Shown here: positions 9,626 through 20,209 of the stretch, piece after piece
Position numbering within the stretch: position 1 is the first letter of the stretch
Layout of the letters: every line of letters begins with the position of its first letter
From: Nemertoderma westbladi
Lineage: Eukaryota > Xenacoelomorpha > Nemertodermatida > Nemertodermatidae
Reading direction: 5' to 3'
Length of the DNA: 32,393 bases
Assembly: GCA_032718475.1 (NCBI GenBank)
Contig: JAUCBJ010003613.1
Location: 1 to 32,393 of the forward strand
Program-made: the position numbers and the translations under genes
The notes under the pieces: generated by a model
What the model was told of the DNA's origin: nothing
Databases searched by the model: none
Seen by the model: the letters and a program-made list of their open reading frames with translations, nothing else

Positions 9626-10642
9626 TTACGTTGGGGAGTCCCTAGATGTTTGTTGGATTAGGGAGGTGGTCGTGGGAAGAGTATCTTGCCTTCCATAGTT
9701 TCCGGAGAGTTCTCTGTCTCTTTCCAGTAAACATAAACGACCAACTGGGCGATTGAGTTGTTGTGTTTCGAATACAATTCCAGGTTTCCTCTTCGTCCTG
9801 GAATAGTGACGATAGAAACATCGCTTCAAATACACGACGGCCTTACAAAGCCGATTCCAGGAGCTATAGTGGTCCATCGCTCCCGGCAGGAGAGGTGAGA
9901 GTCCCTGCGAGACGTCTGGTGTTCCAGATCTCCAGTCTCTCTCTCTGATCTCCACAACAGATCTGTTCGCGGTGGGGGAGTTTAGATCCACAGCGTCGTC
10001 CCTGGCAATGTGTAGTACAGACAGATCTATCACGGGTTTAAATAACCTTGATTTACTCGTCCGGGTTTTAGGTTTGACTTTCTCCGCTCCCTTGGCTTGT
10101 CTAATCTCAGCCGTGGTAAGATGGGGAGGCCATTCATCTTCTTTACTTAGGAAGTCGGGTCCACCTAACCAGTCTGGAGTATCTGTCGGTTCTTGAGGAG
10201 TTGCTCCTCTGGAAGCGATGTCGGCTGGATTAATCGTCCCAAGGCAATGTCTCCATTGATCTACATTAGAGTTAATATCGTCATTATCTGAGGAGTATGG
10301 TGTTCCCTCAGTTGTGGTTGTCTCTCCCTCACTGATGTCTTCTTCCCATTCACTCTCCTGATGGACCTGATCTTTGGGTAGCCTTTCCATGAGTGTCCTA
10401 CGGGAAGGTCCAGTGAAGTACCAACCTACTCTTGTTCTTCCCGCATAGGTTTGCAATGGTTGCGGTCGAGCAGGCCGTTTCTCTAATGTCTCAAGCGCCT
10501 CATGCGCATTTTGGCCGATGAGTATCTGTACCCCTGGGTAGTCGGTGTTGAATCTAGGTATCTCATGCTGCTGGGTGAAATCGTCTTCATCCCAGTTATA
10601 AGGTTCCACTTGGCTGGTAGCGAAGTTCTTTATCGCCACCAT
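9626..10642 (-). pseudogene. pol: BEL/Pao pol remnant: protease end joined to post-RNase H segment
   Basis: 338 codons. Residues about 1-80 match the second half of the BEL/Pao A16/DUF1758 protease, including VQILIGQNA and RVGWYFTGPS. A short acidic linker follows, and from about residue 128 the chain reads QWRHCLGTINPADIASRG, then WLGGPDFL and EWPP. In BEL/Pao pol that segment lies after RNase H. The whole RT and RNase H, normally several hundred residues, are therefore missing, with the junction near 10270-10300. SSWNRLCKAV further on matches the start of the integrase zinc region. The frame then degrades and stops at 9626 before any DDE core. It lies in +1 relative to the protease frame at 10596-10949. 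Confidence 0.85.
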
Positions 10643-10949
10643 TTTTACTAGACCTTATACTGTGTTCTCCTAGTTCATCCTGGGGGGTGGACAACGCGCC
10701 TACATAGTAGTCTGTAGCTACTGTAGATTTCCAAACCTGCATAATTCCTGAAAGGCTCAACTTAGTTCGGAACTTGGGTTGTCCAGCAAAGATGTCTTCG
10801 GCTAGTTCTTTGTCGATGAATGTTCCTGTGCTGCCGGAGTCAAGGAGGGCGTTCACTATATAGCTCTTTGCTGGCCCGTGGACTCTCAACTGCACTACGG
10901 GAAATTCTCGGATTCCTACGTTGGAAGTTGGTGCTTTCCAAGATGCTTG
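10596..10949 (-). CDS. BEL/Pao A16-type aspartic protease, N-terminal half
   Basis: The frame continues directly from gag after a TGA at 10952-10950, with no frame change. The catalytic motif ALLDSGSTGTFI is at minus 10841-10827 for DSGST, in the setting usual for BEL/Pao peptidase A16. There is no Met at the start, so expression needs read-through of the TGA or processing of a fusion. The frame runs out at 10596, about 45 bp after the region where the homologous reading moves to the +1 frame (10642-9626), so the protease is split by a frameshift near 10640. Confidence 0.85.
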   Translation of the reverse strand, partial: QASWKAPTSNVGIREFPVVQLRVHGPAKSYIVNALLDSGSTGTFIDKELAEDIFAGQPKFRTKLSLSGIMQVWKSTVATDYYVGALSTPQDELGEHSIRSSKNGGDKELRYQPSGTL

Positions 10950-13825
10950 TCAGTCAGGAGTAGTTAGGGGGAGCTCACTGTCAGTTTCTTTCTCATACGT
11001 AAGTGCTTGATACACTGCGGTATTTATTAGGTAACAAGATTCGTTTTCGTCGGAGAATTCATCCGTATAGAATCCTTCCATCTCAGAACTTTGATCAGTG
11101 TCGTTCACATCACTGAATTGGACATGTAGTTCGGACTCACTTACCTGACTCGGGCTGTTTCTTTCGAATTCAGTGTGCAACAAGATATAATGTTTCGCGC
11201 CGCACTTTGCACACCTAGCATCTGAGTAACAGGTCCGCCGTTGGTGTCCTCGTCTGAGACAATTATAACACAACCGCTTATCCCACATGACTTCACGTCT
11301 ATCTTTTAGTGATTTCTTTAAAAATTTATCACATACACTTAAACGGTGGGGCCCGTCGCACAGCGCACATTTTGGTTTGATGTTACTCACCTTACCTTGG
11401 GTAACGTTGTGCACTCTCGTTCTTTCCTCGGGCTTTCTTCCGTGAACTCTATTAGGAGACGTAGGAGGAGTTTTTCTTACCTGTTCTCTCCTGTCATTGG
11501 TTCGAGACTTAAATTTACTTACGTCTTTAGGCACTTTGTTGACATAGTAAGATCTTTCAGTGTCTTTCCCGCTATCCTCCTCTTGAGAGGCCTGGCTTTC
11601 GGCGTCGTCTGTATAACACACTGGTGTTACCTTTCTCCTAGAAACGGGTTTCTCACTTACCTTATTTTCCGGTGTCTTCTCTCTGGACTGCTTTAGGAGC
11701 TGTAATTTTACCTCTCCATCTAAGAATGACATGAGATCAGCCATGGTAGGGTCTCGTCGTTGTTGTTCCATCATATATAAGACTTTCTTGTCCCAGCGTG
11801 TACCTACTCCACCCTTTGGTAAAGTAGAGGCCACGGCTCCAATAACCATAGAACTCTGATATTCATGAGACTTACCTAGCCAATCTAATTGTCTACAGAT
11901 CTCCTGAATCTCATCGGAAAACTCTATAATCCCGCTGCTAATGAACTTTCGGGGCGCTACCAATTTTGCATACAAATACCTAGCTATGTTATTCCTATTA
12001 CCATACCTGATGTTTAGTGTATTCCAAACTTGTCTTAATCCATCTGGATGTCCAATAAACTTTAACGCCATTAACTTGGGAGATCCTTCCAAGCACTCGA
12101 TGAGGAATCTAAGTTTCTCTCCGTTAGATAGCGCAGAGTTCTGTATGTTATCTTTATAATATTCATTAAAAGGTAACCATTTCATCTCATCTCCATTGAA
12201 TTTGACGATCTCTCCCACCTTTACCGCTTGACGGGCTTCGGTTCTAGCCATTTGACGCGTAAAACTTTCTTGGGCCATCGTGTTATTTAATATCGAGTTA
12301 TCGGTATATAAATTTCTCGGATTATTATCAGGTCTATATGGAATATCATTGTCAACAGGTTTATAATTACCCTTAATAGGGTTTACTATAGGAGTTTCTA
12401 CTTCACTAGCAGTATAGATGCGTGTAGGCTCCACACCTTGCACATTAAATACTTCAGACCTAACAGGTTGACACATTGTTACAGGGGGTGGTGGTATACC
12501 CTTTTGTGTATTTACTAATTTATCGCGTTCTAACGCGATACTCTGCTGCACTTCTTGCAACTCTAACCTACTTTCCCTTACTGTTCCCTTGAACTGTTGA
12601 ACAGTCTCCTGCATCTGTCCGAGCAGGAGATCCATCCCCCGCCGTCTCTCATCCACCCACTCGACCGCCGAAGCGGGAGCCGCCAACATAGTAGCGGGCG
12701 GACGAGGGACAATGGGCGACAAATCATTGATATTTCGCTCGGAGTCCAGGCCAGGAACTGTCTCAGGGGTTGTTCTGTTGGGCACAGGTAGTTTAGTGCT
12801 GTGCAAAGGGAATTTAGAGGTAGGTTCTGGGAGTACAGGTGTCTCTATCACCGAAGGGGTGGCTTCAAGAACAGGCCTAATTATTTCAGGCTCATCTACT
12901 ATAGTAGGGAGTCTTTTGACTCCAATAATTTGGTCTGTGGGTTCTGTACTACCTAAGTCTGTGCTAGCTAGTTGCCTTCTCACAGCTGGGGGCAAATCAG
13001 GCAATTTCTGACGGTGAGGCATTCTTCTACGTCTGTTGGAACGAGATCTATATCCTCCGTCTTCAGGATCTGTTGTATCGCCTTCATCCGATGATGTAAA
13101 GCCCTGTCTTTTGGGAGTAGATCGACTTATCATCTGCCACTGAGTAGCTGTTCTCTGTTTATCTATGTAGTCTTGCTTCTCTTGCAGATTTTCCAACTCT
13201 AGTTGGGTGGTTTCTTCAGATGCTCTCCATTCTGCTTCTGCCACTGCTATCTTTCTTTCTGCTTCTGCCGCTTTTCTTTCCGCTTCTGCCGCTGCCGCTT
13301 TTCTTTCCGCTTCTACTGCTGCAGCTACCGCTTTTGCCTCTGCCGCTGCCGCTTTTCTTTCCGCTTCTACTGCTGCAGCTGCCGCTTTTGCCGCTGCCTC
13401 TGCCGCTTTTCTTTCCACTTCTGCCGCTTTTCTTTCCGCTTCTGCCGCTGCCACTGCCGCTGCTGCTGTCTTTCTGTCTTCTATACGTTTTTTCTTTACT
13501 TGTACTTCTTGGACCCTAGCGATGCGGCTGCTTTCATCAAATTTAGCTTGGTTCGCAGCTAACATTTCCGCATCTATTGCGTCCAGCACAAACTTGGCTC
13601 CTTCACTATTAGGGCGAAGTCCAGCCAGCCTTCTCCTCAACTCTTCGTCACCTAGAAATCGTTGATAGTCTGACAGATAGATGTCAATAGCGTCCTTCTT
13701 CTGCAGTTTCTCTGCTGTCGATTCGCTTTCCACTTGAGAAAAGGTAGCCTGATAGCCTTGATTCTCCGTGGGTTGAGCGCTCAGCCAGCTGAAATTTCCA
13801 CTGGGCCGTTCCTTGAACCTTGAGA
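10950..13825 (-). CDS. gag: BEL/Pao Gag, main part (capsid and zinc knuckles)
   Basis: The open frame runs from about 13825 to TGA at 10952-10950; its first possible start by a loose reading is GTG at 13733, but the frame is open further up, so the true start is in the upstream frame (13684-14652). In order it holds a coiled-coil-like block of Ala/Glu/Lys/Arg (about 13480-13200, repeated AEAERKAAEAERK units) and a Pro-rich linker. A DUF1759-type capsid region follows (about 12240-11800, with FNGDEMKWLPFNEYYKDNI). Three Cys/His knuckles end it: CALCDGPHRLSVC near 11375, CYNCLRRGHQRRTC near 11273 and CAKCGAKHYILLH near 11218. This is the gag arrangement usual for BEL/Pao. At about 960 codons it is long, mainly because of the coiled-coil block. 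Confidence 0.92.
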
Positions 13826-14652
13826 CTCACCCGCTGGAACCAAGTCTTTACGGCAACTTGCAACGACGTGTCTTGTCTTCTTTTCGAAGCTTCCTCAAAG
13901 GCCGATAGGATTAGTCTGATTCTTAGAATTCTTTCTCGAACTTGATAAAGCAGCTCTCCCTGCTTTTGAGGTCCCTGGGGTTGTTGAAACAGTTGTTCCT
14001 CTAATCGCTCCAAAGAGCTGAAGAATCCCTGTACATATCCTGCTGCCGACCTCTTCCACACAGCTGGATCACTAGTGTCTTTTGTCACTCCCATCCTGTG
14101 TATGTCTTCCCAGGCAGCTTCCGATAAGTCAAACGGGAGTCCGGGTCCGGGGAAGTTCCATTGCGACTCCACAATAGACTTCAGTTCCTCCCTTGTGTAT
14201 CCCGCATAACTGTCTTTGGTCGATCGCTTACTTCTCGCCCAATCAATTTGGTGTTCCTCCACCGCAATCAATACCCTAGTGAGTACGGCTGCAGGAAGAA
14301 TGAGAAGGGGATCCGAATAAACCGCATCTGCCATCTTTGCTCCGCGCTCGGGTGTCAGCTCTACAGTATCCGAACTACTGGAGCTATCGGGCTGCTGAGA
14401 AATAAGTTCTCGGCTAGGGTGTCGCTGCTGTTTGACAGCTGCTTCTTGATCCCGCTTGACTTGAGCCCGAGTGCCTATGATAGACCTACGGTGTTGGACT
14501 AGCCTAGGGTCTGATACTACTACTGGAGGGATGATCTTTCTTACAGTAGGAGGTGAGATGAACTTCGGTCTCAAACGTTCAGCACTCCTATCTGGGTCAC
14601 AGATGGTTGTATCTAGGAGACTGTCTGACAGGTTTTGCTTTGTGTCAGACAT
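13684..14652 (-). CDS. BEL/Pao Gag, N-terminal part
   Basis: 322 codons from ATG (MSDTKQNLSDSLLD). It overlaps the main gag frame by about 140 bp (13684-13825), which lies in +1 relative to it. The last 40 or so residues here look out of frame, while the +1 frame over the same bases looks natural, so the two are probably one gag gene with a frameshift between 13790 and 13825. I recognise no domain; residues 100-250 are helix-rich with Trp-centred phrases (ESQWNFPGPGLPF). About 1.9 kb of non-coding leader separates the ATG from the 5' LTR. Confidence 0.75.
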   Translation of the reverse strand: MSDTKQNLSDSLLDTTICDPDRSAERLRPKFISPPTVRKIIPPVVVSDPRLVQHRRSIIGTRAQVKRDQEAAVKQQRHPSRELISQQPDSSSSSDTVELTPERGAKMADAVYSDPLLILPAAVLTRVLIAVEEHQIDWARSKRSTKDSYAGYTREELKSIVESQWNFPGPGLPFDLSEAAWEDIHRMGVTKDTSDPAVWKRSAAGYVQGFFSSLERLEEQLFQQPQGPQKQGELLYQVRERILRIRLILSAFEEASKRRQDTSLQVAVKTWFQRVSLKVQGTAQWKFQLAERSTHGESRLSGYLFSSGKRIDSRETAEEGRY

Positions 14653-16569
14653 GTTTGTTTGTACAGTTGAATGCCTACTGCTATATTACAGTTAAAGCAA
14701 GTCTAGTAATTCAGTATCAACTATAAGCCTAGTAGTTAATTACCGATATCGTTACTCAGTGTAACGTGATATATATACACAATATATTAGAATACCGGTA
14801 TACACTTATAGTATATATAAGTATTATTACAGACTAGGTTTGTCACAGAATACCGGTATATAATTTCAGCACAAATATATATAAATATATAATAAGCCTA
14901 TCGTGAATACCGGTATACAACTTACACTTATAGTATATAAGTATAATTATAGACTAGAATTAATTACAGAATACCGGTATATAATTTCAGCTCAAATTTA
15001 TTGAAATAAATATAATAAGCCTATTATAAATACCGGTATGTCAATTATTTTAGAATAATTGAATTTCTGAATTTTAGGGGTTACTTGGTTACTTTACTTT
15101 ACTTTATTACCGTTATTTAAGCAGTAGTCCAACTGATATTAAGACCTAATTGTTGTATGACAGGCCTACTATTTTATAAATCGGTTTGAGTTGATTTATA
15201 ATATATATATATATACCCTTTTATGGGTTTTGTCAATGTTTGAAATAAATGTTATTATTTCTGGGAAGGAGTCACCACACAGAAGCTGTACACTCTCAGT
15301 GAAGTGCTACCTATTGTTTTGGACACTAAAACTAATAATTCTACTTGCCTAAGTTACTTATTACTACAAATTATGTACAATTGCGGGGTGCGATTACAAT
15401 CTCTAAATAAACACAAAAATTATACGTACGTATTTTTAGGGTTAATTTTACAAGAAATCTACAAACCAGCCTAACAAGGGGTTAGAATTTCTGGTTATTA
15501 CAAACGGACAGGATATTTCGGTATTTGAAAATAATAAAGCAGTAGTAAATATATTGCGTTGTCCAGATAGGAAAAATACCACCGTCTTACGACTTATAGC
15601 CGTAGCGCTATAAGTACTATGTTATGTACACGGAGTGTTCCTACCTAGAAGTTAATTACCGCAGCCTACTATAGCTAACGTGCCTATTAACCACTTTACA
15701 ACACAAATATACTGTCTACACACTAATTACCTTCGGAAAGCACTGTACACTAAACCCTAAATTAGGTACAAGTACTTATACAACAAATAACCAGCAGTTA
15801 AAAATACTTGTACAGCTAAAAGAACCACGGTATCTGCCGGAGTGACCAGAGCATAAAATCACCAGTCTTTACCTACGCCAAACAGCCCTGATGTAGTACC
15901 GGGGTTAATTTAACTATAACGGTATGTATAACAAGCACAATTACTGTATGAATAAACTTGGGGTTGTGAATGTTGCGAATAATCGCATAAACTCTGAATA
16001 ATAAATATTACGCTACCCGTACAGACTATACAAACAAAATACAAACCAAATGCTGGCAGACTACTATCAAGCCTAAATAAACTACAGTATATGCAGACTC
16101 CGAAATGGTTAGTTAGTATGCGTTCTAACCGAGTAGTACGACTTATTCTTTCGGGGGGATTTACCTTACAGCACTGGATGCCCCCACATTCCTAACTTGT
16201 ACTTTATCGGACATACACTCTACACACACACAATCTCTTCGGACCTGACAACAGCCAGACAACAATCCAGCCTACAAATTATTTATACAATCTGAGCAGG
16301 CTTACACGCCTTCTGCTCAATATTAACTTACAAATAAATAAAACTGACAGAAATAGGCCTAAGTAAAATCCCAATAAAAAACCAGGCGTCCCCGATTAAA
16401 TATTAAGACCTACCGGTATATAATTATCAAAATCGAATAATACTGCTGTACCTGTACTGCTGTAGGTACCGGTTCGGGCGGTTAGGCAGTCAGGCCTACT
16501 GGTTACCGGTCGACCGGTACTTTTCGACTTTATTGCCTACGTTGCAATAAAGAAAGCAATAACTGTTAT
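14653..16569 (-). other. Leader between 5' LTR and gag, with tandem repeats
   Basis: 1.9 kb without coding capacity. 14790-15040 holds two and a half tandem units of about 115-123 bp, built around AATACCGGTATA (starts at 14791, 14849, 14906, 14970 and 15029), each carrying the palindrome ATACCGGTAT. A canonical primer-binding site (TGG plus about 15 bases matching a tRNA end) is not seen beside the LTR at 16569, where the minus strand reads ATAACAGTTATTGC. Confidence 0.75.
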
Positions 16570-17731
16570 TGTTCGCGCTTTTAGACCTTTAGCAGTTTAA
16601 CCTGCCAAATTTAGGTGTCTTCTAGGTTATAAATCGACTTTAGCCTATAACAAGTATTTGATACACATAAGTTACATTAGCCGAAGCCAGCCTATGCGCG
16701 ATCATTCACCCACGGTTAAGGGAGACTGGATTCGGATGCTCTGACCTTATTGCGGTGTAGGCCTACTGTATTATTCGATTGATCGTTAATATATAATCTC
16801 TGACAAATATTATTCACTTTCGGGAAATATTAACAGTTCCTTTAGGACGTGGCGTTCTAAGTATGTAAACAGAGTTATGACTTACACTAAACACAACGGG
16901 ATGGCTAATGATTTACGTATAAAGCGCATTCTTTAGGAAATGCTTTGTTATCTATCACACTCATGCACACTACCGTACACTGCTGCACACTGATCTGCCG
17001 ACCTTCACTAATTTTAATCATATATAAGGAGAACAGCAACTGACACATGTAGGGTCTATGAAATAGCATTCAATTCACTCCAAAACCACTATAATGTAAG
17101 TCGCAATTGCTATATGTAACCGGTCTCTCTAACCTTTAGTATATCAAGAAGATTGGGGTTTTATGATTATTTATCGATATTCTCCAAATATAACAACATT
17201 CCATCAACTGATACAATTAATAACCGACAGTAAATAGCAGTAAAATAATGCGGTGTTTGTATGTGATAAGGTTGTGATAAGTTCGATAACAGTTATAAGT
17301 TTCTATGATCAAAGCCGTTCTAATGTTTGGCTAAAGTCTGAAACACAGAATAATTCCACAGCCGATGTTTTGGGCTCAGGAAAAAGGTAAACAAAGACCA
17401 TAATGCATTGCGCGATTTCCCGGAGGCTTCTGTACAAATAAAATGAAAATCGCTCTGATTGGTCGAGCCGAACAAAGAACAAAGAAAAGCTCTACGTGGA
17501 CATATCAGCTGATTGATGTCGTCATCTGAACTACACTGTATCAAGAGTATTTTGGCGTACTGCGGCACAAAATCGCTAGTTATGTCCGATAAAGTACAAC
17601 ATACAGAAAAATGGCTTTTTATGTCCACTAAAACATCTACACAGTAAGAAAACGGCTTTTTTTGTCCGCTAAAACATCTACAGAGTACTTTGCAGGAAAA
17701 ATGACTAGCTAGATCCGCCAAAGCCTTTACA
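16570..17731 (-). repeat. 5' LTR (right copy)
   Basis: 1162 bp, TG...CA, the direct partner of 5127-6291. On the minus strand transcription would begin inside this copy; a minus-strand TATATA at 17021-17026 is the best TATA candidate. It has the same repeat units near its U3 edge as the other LTR. Differences between the LTRs include several C/T transitions and one-base indels in homopolymers. Confidence 0.95.
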
Positions 17732-17736
17732 ATGCG
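17732..17736. repeat. Right target-site duplication of the LTR element
   Basis: ATGCG directly after the CA end of the right LTR, matching the intact host repeat and, with one C-to-T change, the left flank at 5122-5126. Confidence 0.88.
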
Positions 17737-18060
17737 AAGCCATGTGGTTTATAGGAATATAATAAACGCAGTACTCGTCTTCATTATAAGCCTTGTTGAG
17801 TTCGTCCTGTTTTGTATTTAAATATATTTCTTAAACGCAGGCTGACGATCTTTATAATAATAATAACAAGGGATGCGTTCAATATGTGAAGCCAGGTGGT
17901 TTATATAATAATAATAGTCAATGCAGTACTCGTCTTCATTATAAGTCTCGTTGTACTCGTCCTGTTTTGTATTTAAATATCTTTCCTAAACGAAGGCTGA
18001 CGATCTTTATAATGCGTTCAATAGGCAAAGCCAGGTAATGGTTTTGGTTTATAGGATTAT
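17732..18060 (+). repeat. Continuation of host repeat R1 after the insertion
   Basis: Picks up R1 exactly where it stops at 5126: GCGAAGCCATGTGGTTTATA, GTACTCGTCTTCATTATAAG, GTCCTGTTTTGTATTTAAAT, CGCAGGCTGACGATCTTTAT. Three subrepeats of about 140-152 bp follow each other, with GCGTTCAATA starts at about 17875 and 18014, the last one truncated and diverged. The other half of R1 (poly-C block) is absent here. Confidence 0.88.
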
Positions 18061-19120
18061 AGTCTACGCAGCACTCATTCCTCATGAGCCCGAGTTATAG
18101 TGTGGCAATGTGGATGCAGTAGTTGCACCCGACCAGCCGGAAACTCGGAGCAATATGCCTACTGCTTGTACAATGCGTGTCAATTTCAACACCGCCGGGC
18201 ACTGGGTGATGGCAGAGTGAGATTAAAAAACCGGATTATTTCATCCTCGGTTACGGTTAGTCCAGTTTGCCCGTAGCGGCAGCGATACCGAAAGTCGAGG
18301 TCAACAGACAGAGGCGGCCTTGGTGGTGAGTTGTTTGATTTCAATTCCAACACTTTTCTGGGCAGCTGGGTAGACTCTGGTAGTCAGGTAGTGGGTACCT
18401 GATCTTAGAATGCCGGTCAGCTGGTTAGTCTGCATAACTTCCATTGTTTCAGTTGCCGAGTCGATGGATGGTTGGTAGGGGTAGGCCTATTGCTATTGTT
18501 GTATTGGCAGATTGGTATGTACATCTACATCTGATTATACCAGTTGCCGGTGGCGTCGGTCGTACCAATACATAGTCTTTAATTAACATATTTAACCATT
18601 AACAAGAGTAGAAACCGCAAACGAAGAAATTCATTTTCTTCCGTCTCTGACAGGAGCGAAGAAATGCGGTAGGCCTATAGTGCTGTCGTAGTTCAGTACT
18701 GGTACCGTACCGGTAGTTCTGTAGCTGGCAGTTGCTACCAGTCCGGTTCTACAGTCTGACAGTAGTAGGGCAGTACGGCGCCAACGGACCCTCTAATCTA
18801 ATTCAGGACCGCAGTCCAGCACTCCGGAGTCCGCACTGCAGTGCATACCATGGCTAATTAGAGCCTACAGAATTAGGACTGTCCTGTACCAGTATACGTG
18901 ATCTATAATCACTGCACCGGTACCGCGGTACCAGTCAGCCAGTACCGTAAAACACCGAATACTGTATGGTATTGCAGTATTGCTGTATTGTCTGATTGCA
19001 GGATTCCTGATTCAGGGATTGACATTGAGTATAGTACCGTTACAGGCAGACAGGCCACAATGGTCTGATGGTATTACTGCAGTACTGTAATTTCGTAATT
19101 TGCTAGAAACCCAGCTGATT
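18061..19120. other. No gene seen
   Basis: Unique-looking sequence with no open frame of interest. 18690-19080 is full of short palindromic words (GGTACC, CAGTAC, ACCGGT), giving a patchy low-complexity texture, but no clear boundaries. Confidence 0.55.
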
Positions 19121-19410
19121 TAGTCTCCTAGCAACCTGCTGATGTCAAGCGTTATAATTTTGGATAAATAAATGTATTATAACTGTAAGACAGTTACACT
19201 GGTGCTGCACGAAGGCCCCAAGCAAATTCAACTTGGAAAATTTCTAAACTTTTGACAGACTATTTGTGTACCAAGTTTGGTTACATTTCATCGAGGATTG
19301 ATTGAGTTATTAACGTTTAAAATTGAACATCGCAAAAAAAGCGACAGAACGACAGGTTGATTAATGGTACCCCTACGCTAAGGCTCGCTCACTTCGTGGC
19401 TCGCCCCACA
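19121..19410 (+). repeat. Host repeat R2 copy 2 with R3 tail
   Basis: 19121-19352 repeats the landmarks of 4109-4332. It is followed directly by a tail of about 60 bp, R3, at 19351-19410: GACAGGTTGATTAATGGTAC then GGCTCGCTCACTTCGTGGCT and CGCCCCACA. The left copy of R2 lacks this tail, so R3 is either the true 3' end of the family or a separate module. Confidence 0.82.
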
Positions 19411-19784
19411 TTCGCATTCCCATTGAAGAGCAACTGGCTGTTCTACACACACATCCTTCCCATCCTATGTACCAGCACCATGCCAACTTGGATGTTAACC
19501 AATAAATGAGCAGTATTTAATGAGAATCAATTTTTTATGCCGTTTTAATTACTTTAGATCAATTAAAGACACAATTATTAAAGCAAATCACTTGAACTAA
19601 TTAAAAACTATAATAGAATGGGGTATGTGGATTACATCTGTATAATTTTTAAGTATAATTATTTAAATCTTATACTGTAAAATAATTAATTTCCTTTAAA
19701 AGGCAGGTTGAAAGTGCTGTTTTTGCCGTAATAAATTTAATTAACTAATTAACTGCTATTATCTTAGCTTCTCGAAGGTCACAC

Positions 19785-19912
19785 GAAAATTCAACTTGGA
19801 AAATTTCTAAAATTTTGCCAAACAACATGTGTACCAAGAAAGCGATAGAACGACAGGTTGATTAATGGTACCACTACGCTAAAGGCTCACTCACTTCGTG
19901 GCTCGCCCCACA
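19785..19912 (+). repeat. Shortened R2 with R3 tail
   Basis: AATTCAACTTGGAAAATTTC and GTGTACCAAG of R2 are present, then about 45 bp seen in other copies are missing. GATAGAACGACAGGTTGATT leads straight into the R3 tail (19851-19912). Confidence 0.8.
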
Positions 19913-19937
19913 ATAACAGACACACCGATGGAGTTAG

Positions 19938-19982
19938 TGGTACCTGTATGCTAAGCTCGCTTACTTTCGTCTCTCGCCCCAC
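19938..19982 (+). repeat. R3 tail, isolated copy
   Basis: GTGGTACCTGTATGCTAAGC then TCGCTTACTTTCGTCTCTCG and CCCCACAAT, a diverged copy of the R3 tail only 26 bp after the previous one and in the same orientation. Confidence 0.75.
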
Positions 19983-20040
19983 AATCTTACATATACACGA
20001 TAGGTGGTGTCAAATTGTTATTCTGCAATTTCGTACTTAT

Positions 20041-20086
20041 CAAGGACTACTATACTGAGTATCATGTGAGTATATAGTAGTCCTTG
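20041..20086. repeat. Hairpin with 14-bp perfect arms
   Basis: CAAGGACTACTATA (20041-20054) is the exact reverse complement of TATAGTAGTCCTTG (20073-20086), with an 18-base loop. No poly-T follows and no gene borders it; it may be a relic of a foldback element. Confidence 0.85.
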
Positions 20087-20209
20087 GTACTTATCAGTGC
20101 TGGACAGTAGAGCAGTACCGTACCGGTAGGCCTATGTCATTACTTCTGAGTCTCTCGCGGATCCCAAATTAAATGTATTAAAAGACAGACTTCATGATTC
20201 TCTACCTAC

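Larger units (their letters stand above)
5127..17731 (-). mobile_element. Non-autonomous BEL/Pao LTR retrotransposon, 12.6 kb
   Basis: Two direct repeats of about 1.16 kb, each TG...CA, bound an internal region whose coding content is on the minus strand. In transcription order it holds the 5' LTR (17731-16570), a 1.9-kb AT-rich leader, gag with three zinc knuckles, an A16-type protease and the segment that follows RNase H in BEL/Pao pol. Then come a 1.7-kb AT-rich stretch, an unrecognised coding region and the 3' LTR (6291-5127). Reverse transcriptase, RNase H and the integrase catalytic core are not present in any frame. A 5-bp target duplication and the split host repeat prove it is an insertion. 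The LTRs differ at about 21 positions by hand count (about 98% identity), so insertion was fairly recent, although the frames already carry shifts. I do not see a convincing tRNA primer site next to the 5' LTR. Confidence 0.95.

Noticed and set aside
13203-13665. Plus-strand frames rich in Ala/Ser, Phe/Cys or Leu opposite gag
   Set aside because: They are antisense shadows of the Ala/Glu/Lys coiled-coil block of gag, whose biased codons leave all opposite frames open.
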